From: Mesorhizobium sp. SOD10
Lineage (GTDB): Bacteria; Pseudomonadota; Alphaproteobacteria; Rhizobiales; Rhizobiaceae
Direction: 5' to 3'
Length of the DNA: 64,000 nt
NCBI GenBank assembly: GCA_000824805.1
Contig: CCNA01000006.1
Span: 248,001-312,000, forward strand
Shown: positions 18,339 through 27,824 of the stretch, piece after piece
How the letters are laid out: each line of letters begins with the position of its first letter
Position numbering within the stretch: the first letter of the stretch is position 1
Made by a program: the position numbers and the translations under genes
Notes under the pieces: model-generated
Databases searched by the model: none
Told to the model about the DNA's origin: nothing
The model's input: only the letters and a program-made list of their open reading frames with translations

Positions 18339-19286
18339 ATGACGGAAGCGCCGGAAACGACGGCGGCCGCGGTGAAAGCCACGGCCAGACAGAAGGTCGC
18401 AAGGCTGGCCTTCTGGTCGATCGTCGTCGCCGGTGTCGTGCTCGCCCTTAAGCTTGTCGCCTGGTATATCACCGGCTCCGTCGCGCTCTATTCCGATGCG
18501 CTGGAATCGATCGTCAACGTGATTGCGTCGGCCGCTGCCTTCTGGGCGATCCAGGTCAGCTACAAGCCGGCCGACCAGGACCATCCCTTCGGCCATCACA
18601 AGGCCGAATATTTCTCAGCCGTTCTCGAGGGCGTGCTGATCGTCGTTGCGGCCCTGCTCATCCTCAACGAGGTCTGGCGGTCCTGGCAGCATCCGGTCCC
18701 GCTAGAACAGCCTTGGGAAGGCCTTGCCGTCAACGGCGCCGCGACCGTCGTCAACGCGATCTGGGCCTTGACGCTGATCCGCGCCGGCCGGAACGCGAAA
18801 TCACCTGCTCTCGTGGCCGACGGTCAGCACATCATGACCGACGTCGTGACGTCCGTGGGCGTGTTCGGCGGTCTCGTCGGAGCCGTGCTCACCGGCTGGC
18901 AGATTCTCGATCCGGCGCTGGCCGTGATCGTCGCGCTCAACATCCTCTGGCAAGGCTGGCATGTCATCGGCTCGTCGATGAACGGCCTGATGGACCGCGC
19001 CGTCGATCAGCAGGAACACATGCAGATCCGCGACATCATCTCGGCCAATTCCAAGGGCGCGCTCGAGGTGCATGATCTGAAGACGCGCACTGCCGGGCGC
19101 GCCACCTTCATCGAGTTCCACCTCGTCGTGGACGCCGACATGACGGTCGGCGCCAGCCATGTCATCTGCGACCGTATCGAGGACGCGCTGAAAGCCGAGA
19201 TCCCCTCGGTGCGCGTCATCATCCATGTCGAGCCGGACGACGAGGCCAAGCTGCCGAAAGGCACAACCGCAGTGCCTTTCGCCTGA
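18339..19286 (+). CDS. Cation diffusion facilitator family metal exporter
   Basis: A 315-residue inner-membrane divalent-metal/proton antiporter. Family motifs are visible: SVALYSDALESIVNV in helix 2, the HPFGHHKAEYFSA loop, and the HxxxD pair in ADGQHIMTDVVTS of helix 5. The C-terminal cytoplasmic domain has HDLKTRTAGRATFIEFHLVVD and ends with VRVIIHVEPDDE. The metal could be Zn, Fe or Mn; it is not decided by the sequence seen. Its ATG lies five bases after the trpE(G) stop with only GGAA as ribosome site, suggesting translational coupling. It would then share the tryptophan attenuator, an odd pairing. Confidence 0.93.
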   Translation: MTEAPETTAAAVKATARQKVARLAFWSIVVAGVVLALKLVAWYITGSVALYSDALESIVNVIASAAAFWAIQVSYKPADQDHPFGHHKAEYFSAVLEGVLIVVAALLILNEVWRSWQHPVPLEQPWEGLAVNGAATVVNAIWALTLIRAGRNAKSPALVADGQHIMTDVVTSVGVFGGLVGAVLTGWQILDPALAVIVALNILWQGWHVIGSSMNGLMDRAVDQQEHMQIRDIISANSKGALEVHDLKTRTAGRATFIEFHLVVDADMTVGASHVICDRIEDALKAEIPSVRVIIHVEPDDEAKLPKGTTAVPFA

Positions 19287-19289
19287 ATC

Positions 19290-20390
19290 TTATGGAGCGC
19301 AGGCCGACTGCGGCATGGGCGTCAATCGAAAGACCTTGTCGTCCGACTTCGTCTTGCCGTTCGCCGCTTTTGAGCAAAGATCGACAACCGCCACGGCATT
19401 GTTGGGATTCGCAACCATCATCATGCCGCCAGCGCCGCGTTTGAGAAAAATCTCCTTCTGCGAGATGTCGCAGGAAAAATCGCTCATTTTCGCGCTGGCC
19501 GAGCAGCGCCACTGGTCGGCCTCGCCCTGGCAGGAATAGGTCTGCGTGACCTTTTTCCCCTTCTGCCTCGTCGTCACGGAAACGGCGATATCCGCCCCGT
19601 CGGGCCAGTTCGCGGCGTCGCCGCCGACGGCGAAGGAGGCGAGTTCGATCGGGCCGCGGAAGACGCGGATCGATTGCGTCAGCTGGCCCGGATGCGACTT
19701 CAGATGCTGATCGTCATAATCGCGTCCGAAGCAGAAGGGTTGATCGGGCTTCAGCCGCACGCGCAGCGGATCGCCAAGCGCCGGATCGATGGGATCAATG
19801 CGCGCGAACTCCGCCTTGCAGGTCTCGGCCGGCATCGGATCCAGCTTGAAATTGTCGTCCTCGCTGCCCAAGGCCTGCTTGTTGTATTCGGCCTTGCTCA
19901 TCGACTCCGACGCGTCGGGATCGAGATAAACATCCGGCGACAGGCCCGACAAAAGCAGCTTTCCCTTGTCGTCGACCTTCAGCGAAGCCAGTGTCCGGTC
20001 GCAATCCATGCCGCAGCGGATGCCGCTTGCCTTGTCGCTCGGGTCTTCCTTGTTGCACCAGCTGCTCGCCCATTCCGGCTTCTTGGCGCCACGCACCGTG
20101 GTGGTGAGAAAGCCGTTATAGGAAGTATCCTGGTTGGCCGGAGGTTCTTCGTTCGGCCGGCTGACCGGGTCGTGGCCGTAGAAGAAGAAGATGCGCGCCA
20201 CCTTCTGGTGCGGGTGTGCTTTGAGATGAGCGGCGTCGTAAACGCGGCCGAAGCAGGCATCGGCGCCGGTCGGGCTGAGCTCGGCAAGCTTGGGCGGCTG
20301 TTCGGCGCGCACGGCGCCGGCTAAGGCGGCAAGGGCGGTGCACAGCACCACGCCCGCCATGGCCCTCCCCACAACGGTCCTCGATGCCAT
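19290..20390 (-). CDS. Secreted protein with two tandem homologous modules
   Basis: A 366-residue exported protein of unknown function. A Sec signal peptide covers about residues 1-29 (VVLCTALAALAGAVRA, cleavage before EQ). Two similar modules follow. Module 1 runs from CFGRVYDAAHLKAHPHQ (about 46) to FKLDPMPAETC (about 191). Module 2 runs from CFGRDYDDQHLKSHPGQ (about 220) to FRLTPMPQSAC at the C-terminus. Several cysteines recur at matching places, so disulfides are likely. No enzyme motif is seen. It ends three bases from the convergent CDF gene and is divergent from the DsrE gene. Confidence 0.82.
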   Translation of the reverse strand: MASRTVVGRAMAGVVLCTALAALAGAVRAEQPPKLAELSPTGADACFGRVYDAAHLKAHPHQKVARIFFFYGHDPVSRPNEEPPANQDTSYNGFLTTTVRGAKKPEWASSWCNKEDPSDKASGIRCGMDCDRTLASLKVDDKGKLLLSGLSPDVYLDPDASESMSKAEYNKQALGSEDDNFKLDPMPAETCKAEFARIDPIDPALGDPLRVRLKPDQPFCFGRDYDDQHLKSHPGQLTQSIRVFRGPIELASFAVGGDAANWPDGADIAVSVTTRQKGKKVTQTYSCQGEADQWRCSASAKMSDFSCDISQKEIFLKRGAGGMMMVANPNNAVAVVDLCSKAANGKTKSDDKVFRLTPMPQSACAP

Positions 20391-20488
20391 GTGACCCTCC
20401 TCCCACCGACAGGACTTGGATATGCTAGTCTAGGAGTGCCGCCCGGGCCATGCAAAATCGCGCGAGCGGGCGGACAACGGAGGATAGG

Positions 20489-20923
20489 ATGCTGCGCCGT
20501 GACATTTTTCGTGCCGGTCTCGCAGGCGCCGCGGGTCTTTTCGGCTTGAGCCGGGCAAATGCGGCAACGCCTGAGGGAAAGCTGAAAGTCGCCTATCACC
20601 TCAGCGACGCCGACAAGGTCAATTTCGTCCTCGGCAACATCAAGAACCACTATGAGGGCACCGGCGGCAATGTCGATATCGTGCTTGTGGTGCACGGTCC
20701 GGCTCTGGCCGCCTTCAAAGCCAAGGGCGCTTCCGGTGCCGTTTCCAGCCGCTTTGCCGGCCTCGTCCAGCAAGGGCTTGTCCCGCAAGCCTGCGGCAAC
20801 ACCTTGCATGGCATGGACATCGCGCTGACCGACCTGCTGGCGGGCTTCGAGGTTGCCGACAAAGGCGGCGTCGTGAAGCTCGCCGAGCTGCAGCACCAGG
20901 GCTATGTCTATCTCAGGCCCTGA
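20489..20923 (+). CDS. DsrE-family protein with Tat-like signal
   Basis: A 144-residue protein whose mature part matches the DsrE/DsrF-like fold (KVAYHLSDADKVNFVLGNIKNHYEG, VDIVLVVHGPALAAF). The N-terminus MLRRDIFRAGLAGAAGLFGLSRANA carries a twin-arginine and an Ala-x-Ala cleavage site, so periplasmic export is expected. DsrE-like proteins outside the sulfur oxidation operon have no settled role. A single cysteine is found (QACGN). ATG 20489 follows GGAGG; an upstream in-frame start at 20450 is less likely because it would bury the signal. Confidence 0.85.
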   Translation: MLRRDIFRAGLAGAAGLFGLSRANAATPEGKLKVAYHLSDADKVNFVLGNIKNHYEGTGGNVDIVLVVHGPALAAFKAKGASGAVSSRFAGLVQQGLVPQACGNTLHGMDIALTDLLAGFEVADKGGVVKLAELQHQGYVYLRP

Positions 20924-21005
20924 GCGCGACCGGACTTGAACGCCCCCACTTGAACGCAAGGCCGGCAATGGCCTACGAAAGACGGCAACGCGGAGGCCGG
21001 CCCAC

Positions 21006-21779
21006 ATGACGACACTTGCCATCCCCGATCTTGCCGGAAAGGCGGTGCTGGTCACCGGCGCTTCGACCGGCATCGGCGCGGCTCTTGTGCGTGCCTACGC
21101 GGCGCAGAAGTGCCGCGTCGCGCTGCACTACAATGCGAGCCGCGAAGCCGCCGAGAGCCTGGCCCGATCCGTCCGCGACGATGGCGGCGAGGTGTTTCCG
21201 GTCCAGGGCGATTTTTCGATGCCTGCGGACGTCGAGCGTGTGGTCGAAGAGAGCGCAAACCATTTCGGCCGGCTCGACGGCCTGGTCAACAATGCCGGCG
21301 GCATGCTCGGCCGCGTCGCCTATGCCGATCAGGACGAGGCGCATTACGATGCCGTGATGGACCTCAATGCGCGCTCGGTGCTGACCGCCTCGCGCAAGGC
21401 GATCCCGTGGCTGAAGCGCCAGGGCGGCTTCATCATCAACACCACCTCGATCGCGGCCCGCAACGGCGCCGGCGGCGGCGCCGGGCTTTACGGCTCCGCC
21501 AAAGCTTTCGTTTCCAACGTGACTCGCGGCATGGCCAAGGAGCTGATCGGCTTCGGCATCCGCGTCAACGCGGTGGCGCCGGGCACCATCCTGACGCCGT
21601 TCCACGAACGCTATTCGAACGCCGAGCAGATCAAGGCCATGGTCGCCACCATTCCGCAAGGGCGCGCCGGCACGGCGCAGGATTGCGTCGGCGCCTATCT
21701 GTTCCTGTCGTCCGACCTGTTGAGCGGTTACATCATCGGCCAAGTGATCGAGGTGAATGGCGGCCAGTTGATGCCGTGA
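21006..21779 (+). CDS. SDR family oxidoreductase
   Basis: A 257-residue short-chain dehydrogenase/reductase. The NAD(P)-binding TGASTGIG is at about 18-25, NNAGG in the middle, and the active-site YGSAK follows a serine-containing INTTSIA segment. The C-terminus GQVIEVNGGQLMP is usual for FabG-like members. GGAGG is about ten bases before the ATG. The substrate is unknown. It lies between the DsrE gene and a monooxygenase-fold gene and may form a small operon with the latter (52-base gap). Confidence 0.9.
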   Translation: MTTLAIPDLAGKAVLVTGASTGIGAALVRAYAAQKCRVALHYNASREAAESLARSVRDDGGEVFPVQGDFSMPADVERVVEESANHFGRLDGLVNNAGGMLGRVAYADQDEAHYDAVMDLNARSVLTASRKAIPWLKRQGGFIINTTSIAARNGAGGGAGLYGSAKAFVSNVTRGMAKELIGFGIRVNAVAPGTILTPFHERYSNAEQIKAMVATIPQGRAGTAQDCVGAYLFLSSDLLSGYIIGQVIEVNGGQLMP

Positions 21780-21831
21780 GCCGGCGATTGCATACTTGAT
21801 GCAGCGTGCAACCTGGAGGGAGAGCAAGGGC

Positions 21832-22143
21832 ATGTACGGACTGATCGGCAAGATGCGGGCGGCGCGCGGCCAGCGCGATGCGGTCATGGACGTGCTGCGC
21901 GAAAGCACCGCCGCGCTTCCCGGCTGCCTGAGCTACATCATCGCCACCGATCCGGCCGACGCCGACGCGATCTGGGTCACCGAAGTGTGGACCGACCAGG
22001 CGAGCCACAAGGCCTCGCTGCAGCTGCCGGAAGTCCAGGCGGCGATCGCCAAGGCGCGCCCCTTTATCGCCGGCTTCGAATTCCAGATCGAGACCCGTCC
22101 GGTCGGCGGCTTCGGCCTTCCTGCTCCCGAAAAGGCTGATTGA
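21832..22143 (+). CDS. Antibiotic biosynthesis monooxygenase (ABM) domain protein
   Basis: A 103-residue single-domain protein with the dimeric alpha/beta-barrel ABM/quinol monooxygenase pattern (MYGLIGKMRAARGQRDAVMDVLRESTAALPGCLSYIIATDPADADAIWVTEVWTD...H). ATG 21832 has AAGGG close by and a further GGAGG upstream. It may oxidise quinols or simply bind small aromatics. Co-directional with the SDR gene and the broken permease gene that follow one another here. Confidence 0.87.
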   Translation: MYGLIGKMRAARGQRDAVMDVLRESTAALPGCLSYIIATDPADADAIWVTEVWTDQASHKASLQLPEVQAAIAKARPFIAGFEFQIETRPVGGFGLPAPEKAD

Positions 22144-22207
22144 CCTCTCTTGCGCGAATTTGCCGAAAGCGGGTTCGCATTTGTCGGCGTCCGCTTTAAG
22201 AGCCCAT

Positions 22208-23306
22208 ATGGACTCCTCGCCAGAGCAACCATCCCAGGACCAGACGCCGACCGAGCGCATGGCGCGCCTGCACCCGCCCCGGCAGTGGCTGGTGTTGCTG
22301 GTGTTTTCCTTGCTCTTCGCCGGCGCGCTGGAGCTCGCCGCGCTGCCCGCGGCCCTGCTGATCGGCCCAATGCTTGCCGCGATCCTGGCCGGCACCAATG
22401 GCGCCACCGTGCGCGTACCCCGTCCGCTGTTCGGCTCAGCCCAGGCGATCGTCGGCTGCCTGGTCGCCGGCTCGATCTCGGCCGACATCTTTCCGGTGTT
22501 CTATGCGGAATGGCCGCTCTCCTCGGTGTGGTGATAGCAACCGTCGCCGCCTCCAGCCTGCTCGGATGGCTGATCAGCCGCTGGCGCATCCTGCCCGGCA
22601 CCACGGCGGTCTGGGGCTCCTCGCCCGGCGCCGCGACGGCCATGGTGCTGATGGCCGGCGCCTTCGGCGCCGACCAGCGCCTCGTCGCCTTCATGCAGTA
22701 TCTGCGCGTGATCTTCGTCTCGATGACGGCCGCCCTCGTCGCCAAGATGTGGGTCGACACATCCGGCGTCGAAGTACCGCCCGTCGTTTGGTTTCCGCCG
22801 ATCGATGCCTTCGCCTTCGCCGCGTCGGCATCGCGGCGGTGGGTGGCCTGGCCGGAAAGCTGGTCAGGCTGCCCTCGCCGTTCTTTCTCGGCGCCTTCAT
22901 TTTCGGCGCGGTGATCCATCTCGGCCTCGGCGTGCCGATGCAACTGCCGCCCTGGCTGCTGGCGATCAGCTACGCCATGGTCGGCTGGTCGATCGGGCTG
23001 AATTTCACCCGGCCGATTCTGCGCCATGCGGCACGCGCCCTGCCGCAGATCGTCGGCTTGATCGTCGCGCTGATCGCCTTTTGCGGCGGCATGGGATTCG
23101 CCATCAGCCGCCTGCTCGGCATCGACCCGCTGACCGCTTACCTGGCGACCAGCCCGGGCGGCATGGACAGCGTCGCCATCGTCGCAGCCGCGGCGCAGAA
23201 CGTCGACATCTCCTTCGTCATGGCCTTGCAGTCGGCGCGATTCCTGGTCGTGCTGCTCATTGGGCCAAGCGTAGCCAGGCTTGTGGCGCGAAACCTCAGG
23301 GGCTGA
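22208..23306 (+). pseudogene. AbrB-type membrane permease broken by two frameshifts
   Basis: Three successive reading frames together encode one membrane protein of about 365 residues of the AbrB (ammonia monooxygenase/AbrB duplication) permease family. The first part starts at ATG 22208 (RQWLVLLVFSLLFAGALELA) and runs to EWPL near 22519. The second (LLGVVIATVAASSLLGWLISRW) runs to about 22815. The third (VGIAAVGGLAGKLVRLPSPFFLGAFIFG) ends at 23306. Both joins need a -1 shift, consistent with two single-base deletions. The rest of the coding sequence is well preserved, so the damage is recent or is a sequencing error. Confidence 0.85.
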
Positions 23307-23335
23307 TCCGCTATATCCAGGGCATGGGCGCAAAA

Positions 23336-23435
23336 GCAATTCCCGGAAAAGTGTGCAGCGGTTTTCCGTCTGGAATTGCCTGAAAGCAAAAAATTAGAGC
23401 AGGGCAGCATCCCGATCGGGATGCCGAATTGCTCT
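23336..23435. repeat. Rhizobial-type palindromic intergenic element
   Basis: The unit begins GCAATTCCCGGAAAAGTG and has a first hairpin closed by GGAATTGC. A linker follows, then a second hairpin (GCATCCCGATCGGGATGC) and a closing AATTGCTCT. It has the same two-hairpin design as the tandem pair at 5700-5902. It ends just before the ribosome binding site of the next SDR gene. Confidence 0.75.
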
Positions 23436-23456
23436 AAGGGAGCGGAGGAGAATGCC

Positions 23457-24221
23457 ATGAACCGTCGCGTGAATGCCGTCGATCTTTCCGGCCGCGTCGC
23501 CGTGGTGACCGGCGGCGCGCAAGGCATCGGCCTTGCTGTCGCCCGACGCTTGCTGTCGTCCGGCGCCGGCGTCGCCATCTGGGACGTCGACCAGGCCGCG
23601 ATGAGCAAAGCTGCCGCCGAACTCGCGTCGCTCGGCCGCGTCGAGGCCATTCTCTGCGACCAGTCGCAGATCGAGGCCGTCGATCGCGCCGCCGCAGAGA
23701 CCGAGCGGACGCTTGGCCCCGTCGATCTCCTCGTCAACAATGCCGGCATCGCCGGACCGGCGGCAACCGTGGTGGACTACGACCCCGCCGCCTGGCGTCA
23801 GATCGTCGATATCGACCTCAACGGCGTCTTCTACTGCTGCCGGCGCCTGGTGCCCGGCATGATCGCGCGCAATTACGGCCGCATCGTCAACATCTCCTCG
23901 GTGGCCGGCAAGGAAGGCAATCCGAATGCCGCCGCTTATTCCGCCGCAAAAGCCGGCGTGCTGGCGCTGACCAAGTCGCTCGGCAAGGAACTTGCCGGAC
24001 ATGACATCGCCGTCAACGCGCTGACGCCCTCGCCCGCCCGCACCCGCATCTTGGAGCAACTCACCGAAGCGCAGGTCGCCTATATGCTCGGCAAAGTGCC
24101 GCGCGGCCGTTTCGTCGAGGTCGAGGAGGCGGCCGCCATGGTCGTCTTCATGCTGTCGGACGAGAACTCCTTCACCACCGGCGCGACCTTCGATCTTTCC
24201 GGTGGACGCACGACCTACTGA
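23457..24221 (+). CDS. SDR family oxidoreductase (FabG-like)
   Basis: A 254-residue short-chain dehydrogenase with TGGAQGIG in the cofactor site, NNAG, a serine in INISSVAG-type context and catalytic YSAAK. GGAGGAG lies six bases before ATG 23457. It resembles 3-oxoacyl-ACP or sugar/polyol reductases, without a way to choose. It stands behind a palindromic repeat and ahead of the siderophore region, and is probably transcribed alone. Confidence 0.9.
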   Translation: MNRRVNAVDLSGRVAVVTGGAQGIGLAVARRLLSSGAGVAIWDVDQAAMSKAAAELASLGRVEAILCDQSQIEAVDRAAAETERTLGPVDLLVNNAGIAGPAATVVDYDPAAWRQIVDIDLNGVFYCCRRLVPGMIARNYGRIVNISSVAGKEGNPNAAAYSAAKAGVLALTKSLGKELAGHDIAVNALTPSPARTRILEQLTEAQVAYMLGKVPRGRFVEVEEAAAMVVFMLSDENSFTTGATFDLSGGRTTY

Positions 24222-24375
24222 CCGTCGCCAAGCTTACGAGACGGCTTTCGACCGGCTGCTCATCGTGCTGGCGACGATCACGGTGCTTACTGTCATCATC
24301 GTCTTTCTCGACCTTCGTCGCGGATCGGCGCCGGAACAACACGTCGCTTCTGTCCCGGCCTGCCAGGAAGGTTGA
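24202..24375 (+). CDS. Possible small single-span membrane protein
   Basis: A 57-codon frame from GTG 24202 overlaps the end of the SDR gene by 20 bases. It reads MDARPTDRRQAYETAFDR, then a clean hydrophobic span (LLIVLATITVLTVIIVFL), then LRRGSAPEQHVASVPACQEG. The layout of charged N-terminus, one helix, positive stop-transfer and polar tail looks like a real bitopic peptide. There is no clear ribosome site, so expression would depend on coupling to the SDR gene. Evidence is limited to this pattern. Confidence 0.35.
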   Translation: MDARPTDRRQAYETAFDRLLIVLATITVLTVIIVFLDLRRGSAPEQHVASVPACQEG

Positions 24376-24419
24376 CACCACGCGAGGCCACCAAGTGCGG
24401 CGAAGCAGCAAAAAATACT

Positions 24420-24434
24420 TGACTCACATACTCA
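24420..24434. promoter_or_regulatory. Predicted RirA (IRO-type) box before the siderophore receptor
   Basis: The sequence TGACTCACATACTCA fits the palindromic IRO consensus TGA-N9-TCA bound by the rhizobial iron repressor RirA. It sits 51 bases before the TonB receptor start in an AT-rich stretch next to TTGACT. A second match lies before the siderophore-interacting protein. Confidence 0.6.
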
Positions 24435-24485
24435 TATTTGAGAGCGCGGAAGCGCAATCAAAACATGAGAATTGGAGACAGGTTA

Positions 24486-26597
24486 ATGCCGAAGCGGTCG
24501 AGGACGTGGCGCCGGGGACTATCATTGCTGGCGGGCAGCGCCATGCTCGGTCATGCCTGCCCGGCGATTGCGCAGGATGGCGGCGACGCCGTCGTTCTCG
24601 ACAAGATCGAGGTAACCGCCGAGAGCAACGAGATCCTGAAGCAGGACGGCTATGTCGCGAAGAAGGATCGCATCGGCACCAAGACCGACACGCCGATCGC
24701 TAGAATCCCGCAGGCGGTTTCGGTCGTCACGCAAAAGCAGATCGAGGACCAGAAGCCGCGCACCCTGAACGACGCGCTGGGCTATACGGCGAGCGCCAAT
24801 CCAAACAGCTTCGGTTTCGACACGCGCTACGACGCCTTCTTCCTGCGCGGTTTCCAGGCCTTCTACAACGGCATGTTCCGCGATGGGCTGCGCCAATACA
24901 ATGGCCCTTCCGCCTGGTTCAAGACAGAACCCTACGGCATCGAGGGCGTCACTATCCTGAAGGGTCCGGCCTCGTCGCTTTACGGCGTCAGCGGTCCCGG
25001 CGGCGTCGTCAACGTCGTGACCAAGCGGCCCAAGGACGAGCGGTTCCACGAGATCGAGTTGCTGGCCGGCGAGCACAACCGCTTCCAGGCGGCGCTCGAT
25101 GCCTCCGGGCCGGTCAACGATGACGGCAGCATCCTGTACCGCTTCACCAGCCTCGGCCGCCTGAGCGAGACCAGCCTGCCCGACTACCCTGACGACAAGC
25201 TCTATCTGGCGCCGGCCGTCACCTTCAAACCGGACGAGGACACCAAGCTCACCATCCTCGGCGAGTATTCGAAGTCCGTCACCGGCGGCACCGCCGCCTT
25301 CTACAACTCCGCCTATGGCGTGTTGTCGAATGTCTATGAAGGCGATCCGACCTGGAACGATTTCACGCAAGATCAGGGGCGCATCGGTTACGAGTTCGAG
25401 CACCGCTTCAACGATTGGCTGACCGTGCGCCAGAACCTGCGCTACAACGCCGTCGACTCGGACATCGAATATAGCGGCCACTATTCGATCGGCGCCGACC
25501 AGCCGCTTGAGCGCTACTGGGGCCACTACACCGAGGCGATGAAGAACTTCGTCGTCGACAACATGGCGCAGCTCGAATTCGATACCGGCCCGGTCACGCA
25601 CACCGCGATTGCCGGCATCGACTATGCCTGGTCGGACTATGACGCCGGCAGCGGACTCTCCTATGTCTCGGTCGAGGACATCAAGGCCGCCTCCGTCCCC
25701 CATTCCGGCGGGCAGGAAATGAACCAGCTCGGCGTCTATCTGCACGACCAGATGGAGTGGAACGATGTCACCCTGTTCACCAGTGGCCGCTACGACTGGG
25801 TCGACACAACGTCCACCGCGGCCGATTTCAGCCAATCGGAGCAGAAGGACAGCGCCTTCTCCGGCCGCGTCGGCCTGTCCTACCGGACCGAATGGGGCAT
25901 CATCCCCTACATCAACTACTCGACCTCGTTCTCTCCCAACATCGGCTTCGTCTATGACGACGTTAATAGCCCGGTCGGCCGCGTCGCCCGCCCGACCATC
26001 GCCACGCAGAAGGAGATCGGCGTCAAATACGAGATCCCCGACCATAACGCGACCGTCAGTGCCGCGCTGTTCGACATCGACCAGAAGGACGGCGTCGTCT
26101 TCGACGCCTCGACCGGCATCAACAAGCAGCGCCAGCTCGACCTGAACTCGCGCGGCGTCGAGCTGGAGGCCAACGCCTCTTTGGACAACGGCTTCAGCGT
26201 CATCGCCTCCTACACCTATCTGCGTGTGAAGATCGAACGCGGCGCCGAAGGCACCGCCGGCAAGGAATTGTCGGCGACGCCGAACCACATCCTGTCGCTC
26301 TGGGGCCATTACCAATTCGAGAACGGCACGCTGGAAGGGCTGGGGCTCGGCGCCGGCGTGCGGTTTGCCGGCGCAAGCTATGGCGACGACACCAACACCT
26401 TCAAGAACGATGCCCGCGCTTTCGTCGACGCCTCGCTGTCCTACGATTTCGGCTACCGCAACCCGAAGCTCGAAGGGGTTAAGCTGCAGATCAACGCCAA
26501 GAACCTGTTCGACAACCAGCAGACGATCTGCTCGGCCGGCTACTGCTACCGCGACGAGGGCCGCTCGCTGTTCGGCAGCCTGCGCTACCGCTTCTGA
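24486..26597 (+). CDS. TonB-dependent siderophore receptor
   Basis: A 703-residue outer-membrane receptor for a ferric siderophore. A signal peptide ([22 protein letters not shown]) is followed directly by the plug domain: the TonB-box zone is near the start of the mature protein, then [16 protein letters not shown] and the LRGF segment, ending VNVVTKRP. The 22-strand barrel ends in the expected terminal aromatic ([10 protein letters not shown]). There is no N-terminal STN signalling domain. This fits the FhuA/FoxA group for hydroxamate-type siderophores. ATG 24486 is chosen over one seven codons upstream because GGAG and AGG precede it. It overlaps the importer gene by one base. Confidence 0.93.
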   Translation: MPKRSRTWRRGLSLLAGSAMLGHACPAIAQDGGDAVVLDKIEVTAESNEILKQDGYVAKKDRIGTKTDTPIARIPQAVSVVTQKQIEDQKPRTLNDALGYTASANPNSFGFDTRYDAFFLRGFQAFYNGMFRDGLRQYNGPSAWFKTEPYGIEGVTILKGPASSLYGVSGPGGVVNVVTKRPKDERFHEIELLAGEHNRFQAALDASGPVNDDGSILYRFTSLGRLSETSLPDYPDDKLYLAPAVTFKPDEDTKLTILGEYSKSVTGGTAAFYNSAYGVLSNVYEGDPTWNDFTQDQGRIGYEFEHRFNDWLTVRQNLRYNAVDSDIEYSGHYSIGADQPLERYWGHYTEAMKNFVVDNMAQLEFDTGPVTHTAIAGIDYAWSDYDAGSGLSYVSVEDIKAASVPHSGGQEMNQLGVYLHDQMEWNDVTLFTSGRYDWVDTTSTAADFSQSEQKDSAFSGRVGLSYRTEWGIIPYINYSTSFSPNIGFVYDDVNSPVGRVARPTIATQKEIGVKYEIPDHNATVSAALFDIDQKDGVVFDASTGINKQRQLDLNSRGVELEANASLDNGFSVIASYTYLRVKIERGAEGTAGKELSATPNHILSLWGHYQFENGTLEGLGLGAGVRFAGASYGDDTNTFKNDARAFVDASLSYDFGYRNPKLEGVKLQINAKNLFDNQQTICSAGYCYRDEGRSLFGSLRYRF

Positions 26598-27814
26598 TGT
26601 CGATCTCCGTCTCGAACCGGTCCGCATCGTCGCCGGCCCTCATCGTTACGGCGATCGGCGGCCTCTATGTGGCGCAGAGCGTGATCGGCGGCATCACCTG
26701 GACAGGTCTGCCGGCCGTCATGCGCGACCAGGGCCTGCCGCTCGACCGCATCGGCCTGCTCACCCTGATCGCCCTGCCATGGGCGCTGAAATTCCTGTGG
26801 TCGCCGGCGGTGGAACGCTACCGGCTTCCGCCGGCGGGCAGGAACCGCACCGGCACGATCATTCTCATCGGCGGCCTCGTTTCCATCATCGGACTGCTGG
26901 CTGTCGCCGAGCTCGGCCCGGCCGCTTTCTGGCCCGTGGTCGCCTGCCTCACGGTGGTCGCCTTCGCGGCCTCCACCGTCGATATCGCCTGCGATGGCTT
27001 TGCGGTGCAGAACCTTGCCGGCAGGAATCTCGGCTGGGGCAATGCCGCCCAGGTCGGCGGCGCCTATCTTGGTTCGGCGATCGGCGCCGGCCTTTTCCTC
27101 TATCTGGTCGAAATCCATGGCTGGCGCGCGGCGGTGTCGGCCATGGCCTCGCTGCTTGTGCTGCTCGGCCTGCCCTTCCTGTTCGGCATTGCCGGCCAAT
27201 CGCGCAAGGAAGTGCGCGAGCACGTGCCCTCGCTCGGCGCGGCATTGCGGCGCCCGCAGATACGCCGCGGTCTGGCGGCGTCGGCGATCTATGTGCTGGC
27301 GCAGAAGGCGGCGCTGACCATGCTCGGCCCGTTTCTCGTCGATGCCGGGCTCAGCCTTTCCACGATCGGCCTGGTCAACGGCGTCGGCAGCATGATCCTC
27401 GGCGTTGCGGCCTCGCTTGCAGGCGGCGCTCTCGTCCGGTGGCTGGGCACGCGCAGCGTGCTTGTGCTCGCGCTCGTCCTGCAGGCCGGATCGCTGCTCA
27501 TCCTCGCGGCCTTCTCGCTTTCCGGCATTTTCCCGACAGGCCCGCTGGCGGCCGTCGCGATGCTGAGCTCCTCGGGCATCATGGCGCTTGGCTTCGTGGC
27601 GCTCTATGCGCAGTTCATGCGCTGGTCGGATCCGAGGCAGGCCGGCGTCGATTTCACGCTTTTCCAGTGCATGGACGCCTTGGTCAGCATGGCGGGCGGC
27701 ATCCTGGCCGGCTACCTGGCGCAGCATCTGGGTTATGGCGCGCTGTTCGGCGGCGCAGGCCTCGTCGCGCTGGTGGCAGCGCCGACGATCGCCATGGTCA
27801 GCGATCGCGAATGA
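26597..27814 (+). CDS. MFS siderophore importer (RhtX/FptX-like)
   Basis: A 405-residue inner-membrane transporter with about twelve helices, starting in the stop codon of the receptor gene (TGATG). Its opening ([47 protein letters not shown]) is typical of the AmpG-like RhtX/FptX family. Those proteins carry intact siderophores such as rhizobactin 1021 or pyochelin across the inner membrane without an ABC system. The gene order after a TonB receptor supports this. It ends ten bases from the convergent siderophore-interacting protein gene. Confidence 0.88.
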   Translation: MSISVSNRSASSPALIVTAIGGLYVAQSVIGGITWTGLPAVMRDQGLPLDRIGLLTLIALPWALKFLWSPAVERYRLPPAGRNRTGTIILIGGLVSIIGLLAVAELGPAAFWPVVACLTVVAFAASTVDIACDGFAVQNLAGRNLGWGNAAQVGGAYLGSAIGAGLFLYLVEIHGWRAAVSAMASLLVLLGLPFLFGIAGQSRKEVREHVPSLGAALRRPQIRRGLAASAIYVLAQKAALTMLGPFLVDAGLSLSTIGLVNGVGSMILGVAASLAGGALVRWLGTRSVLVLALVLQAGSLLILAAFSLSGIFPTGPLAAVAMLSSSGIMALGFVALYAQFMRWSDPRQAGVDFTLFQCMDALVSMAGGILAGYLAQHLGYGALFGGAGLVALVAAPTIAMVSDRE

Positions 27815-27824
27815 AAAGACGGAA

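Noticed and set aside
24522..26627. A 701-codon open frame on the minus strand opposite the TonB receptor
   Set aside because: Its composition is that of an antisense shadow in GC-rich DNA, and the plus strand encodes a clear receptor. The same applies to long antisense frames opposite the AAA gene, leuA and the YgiQ gene.
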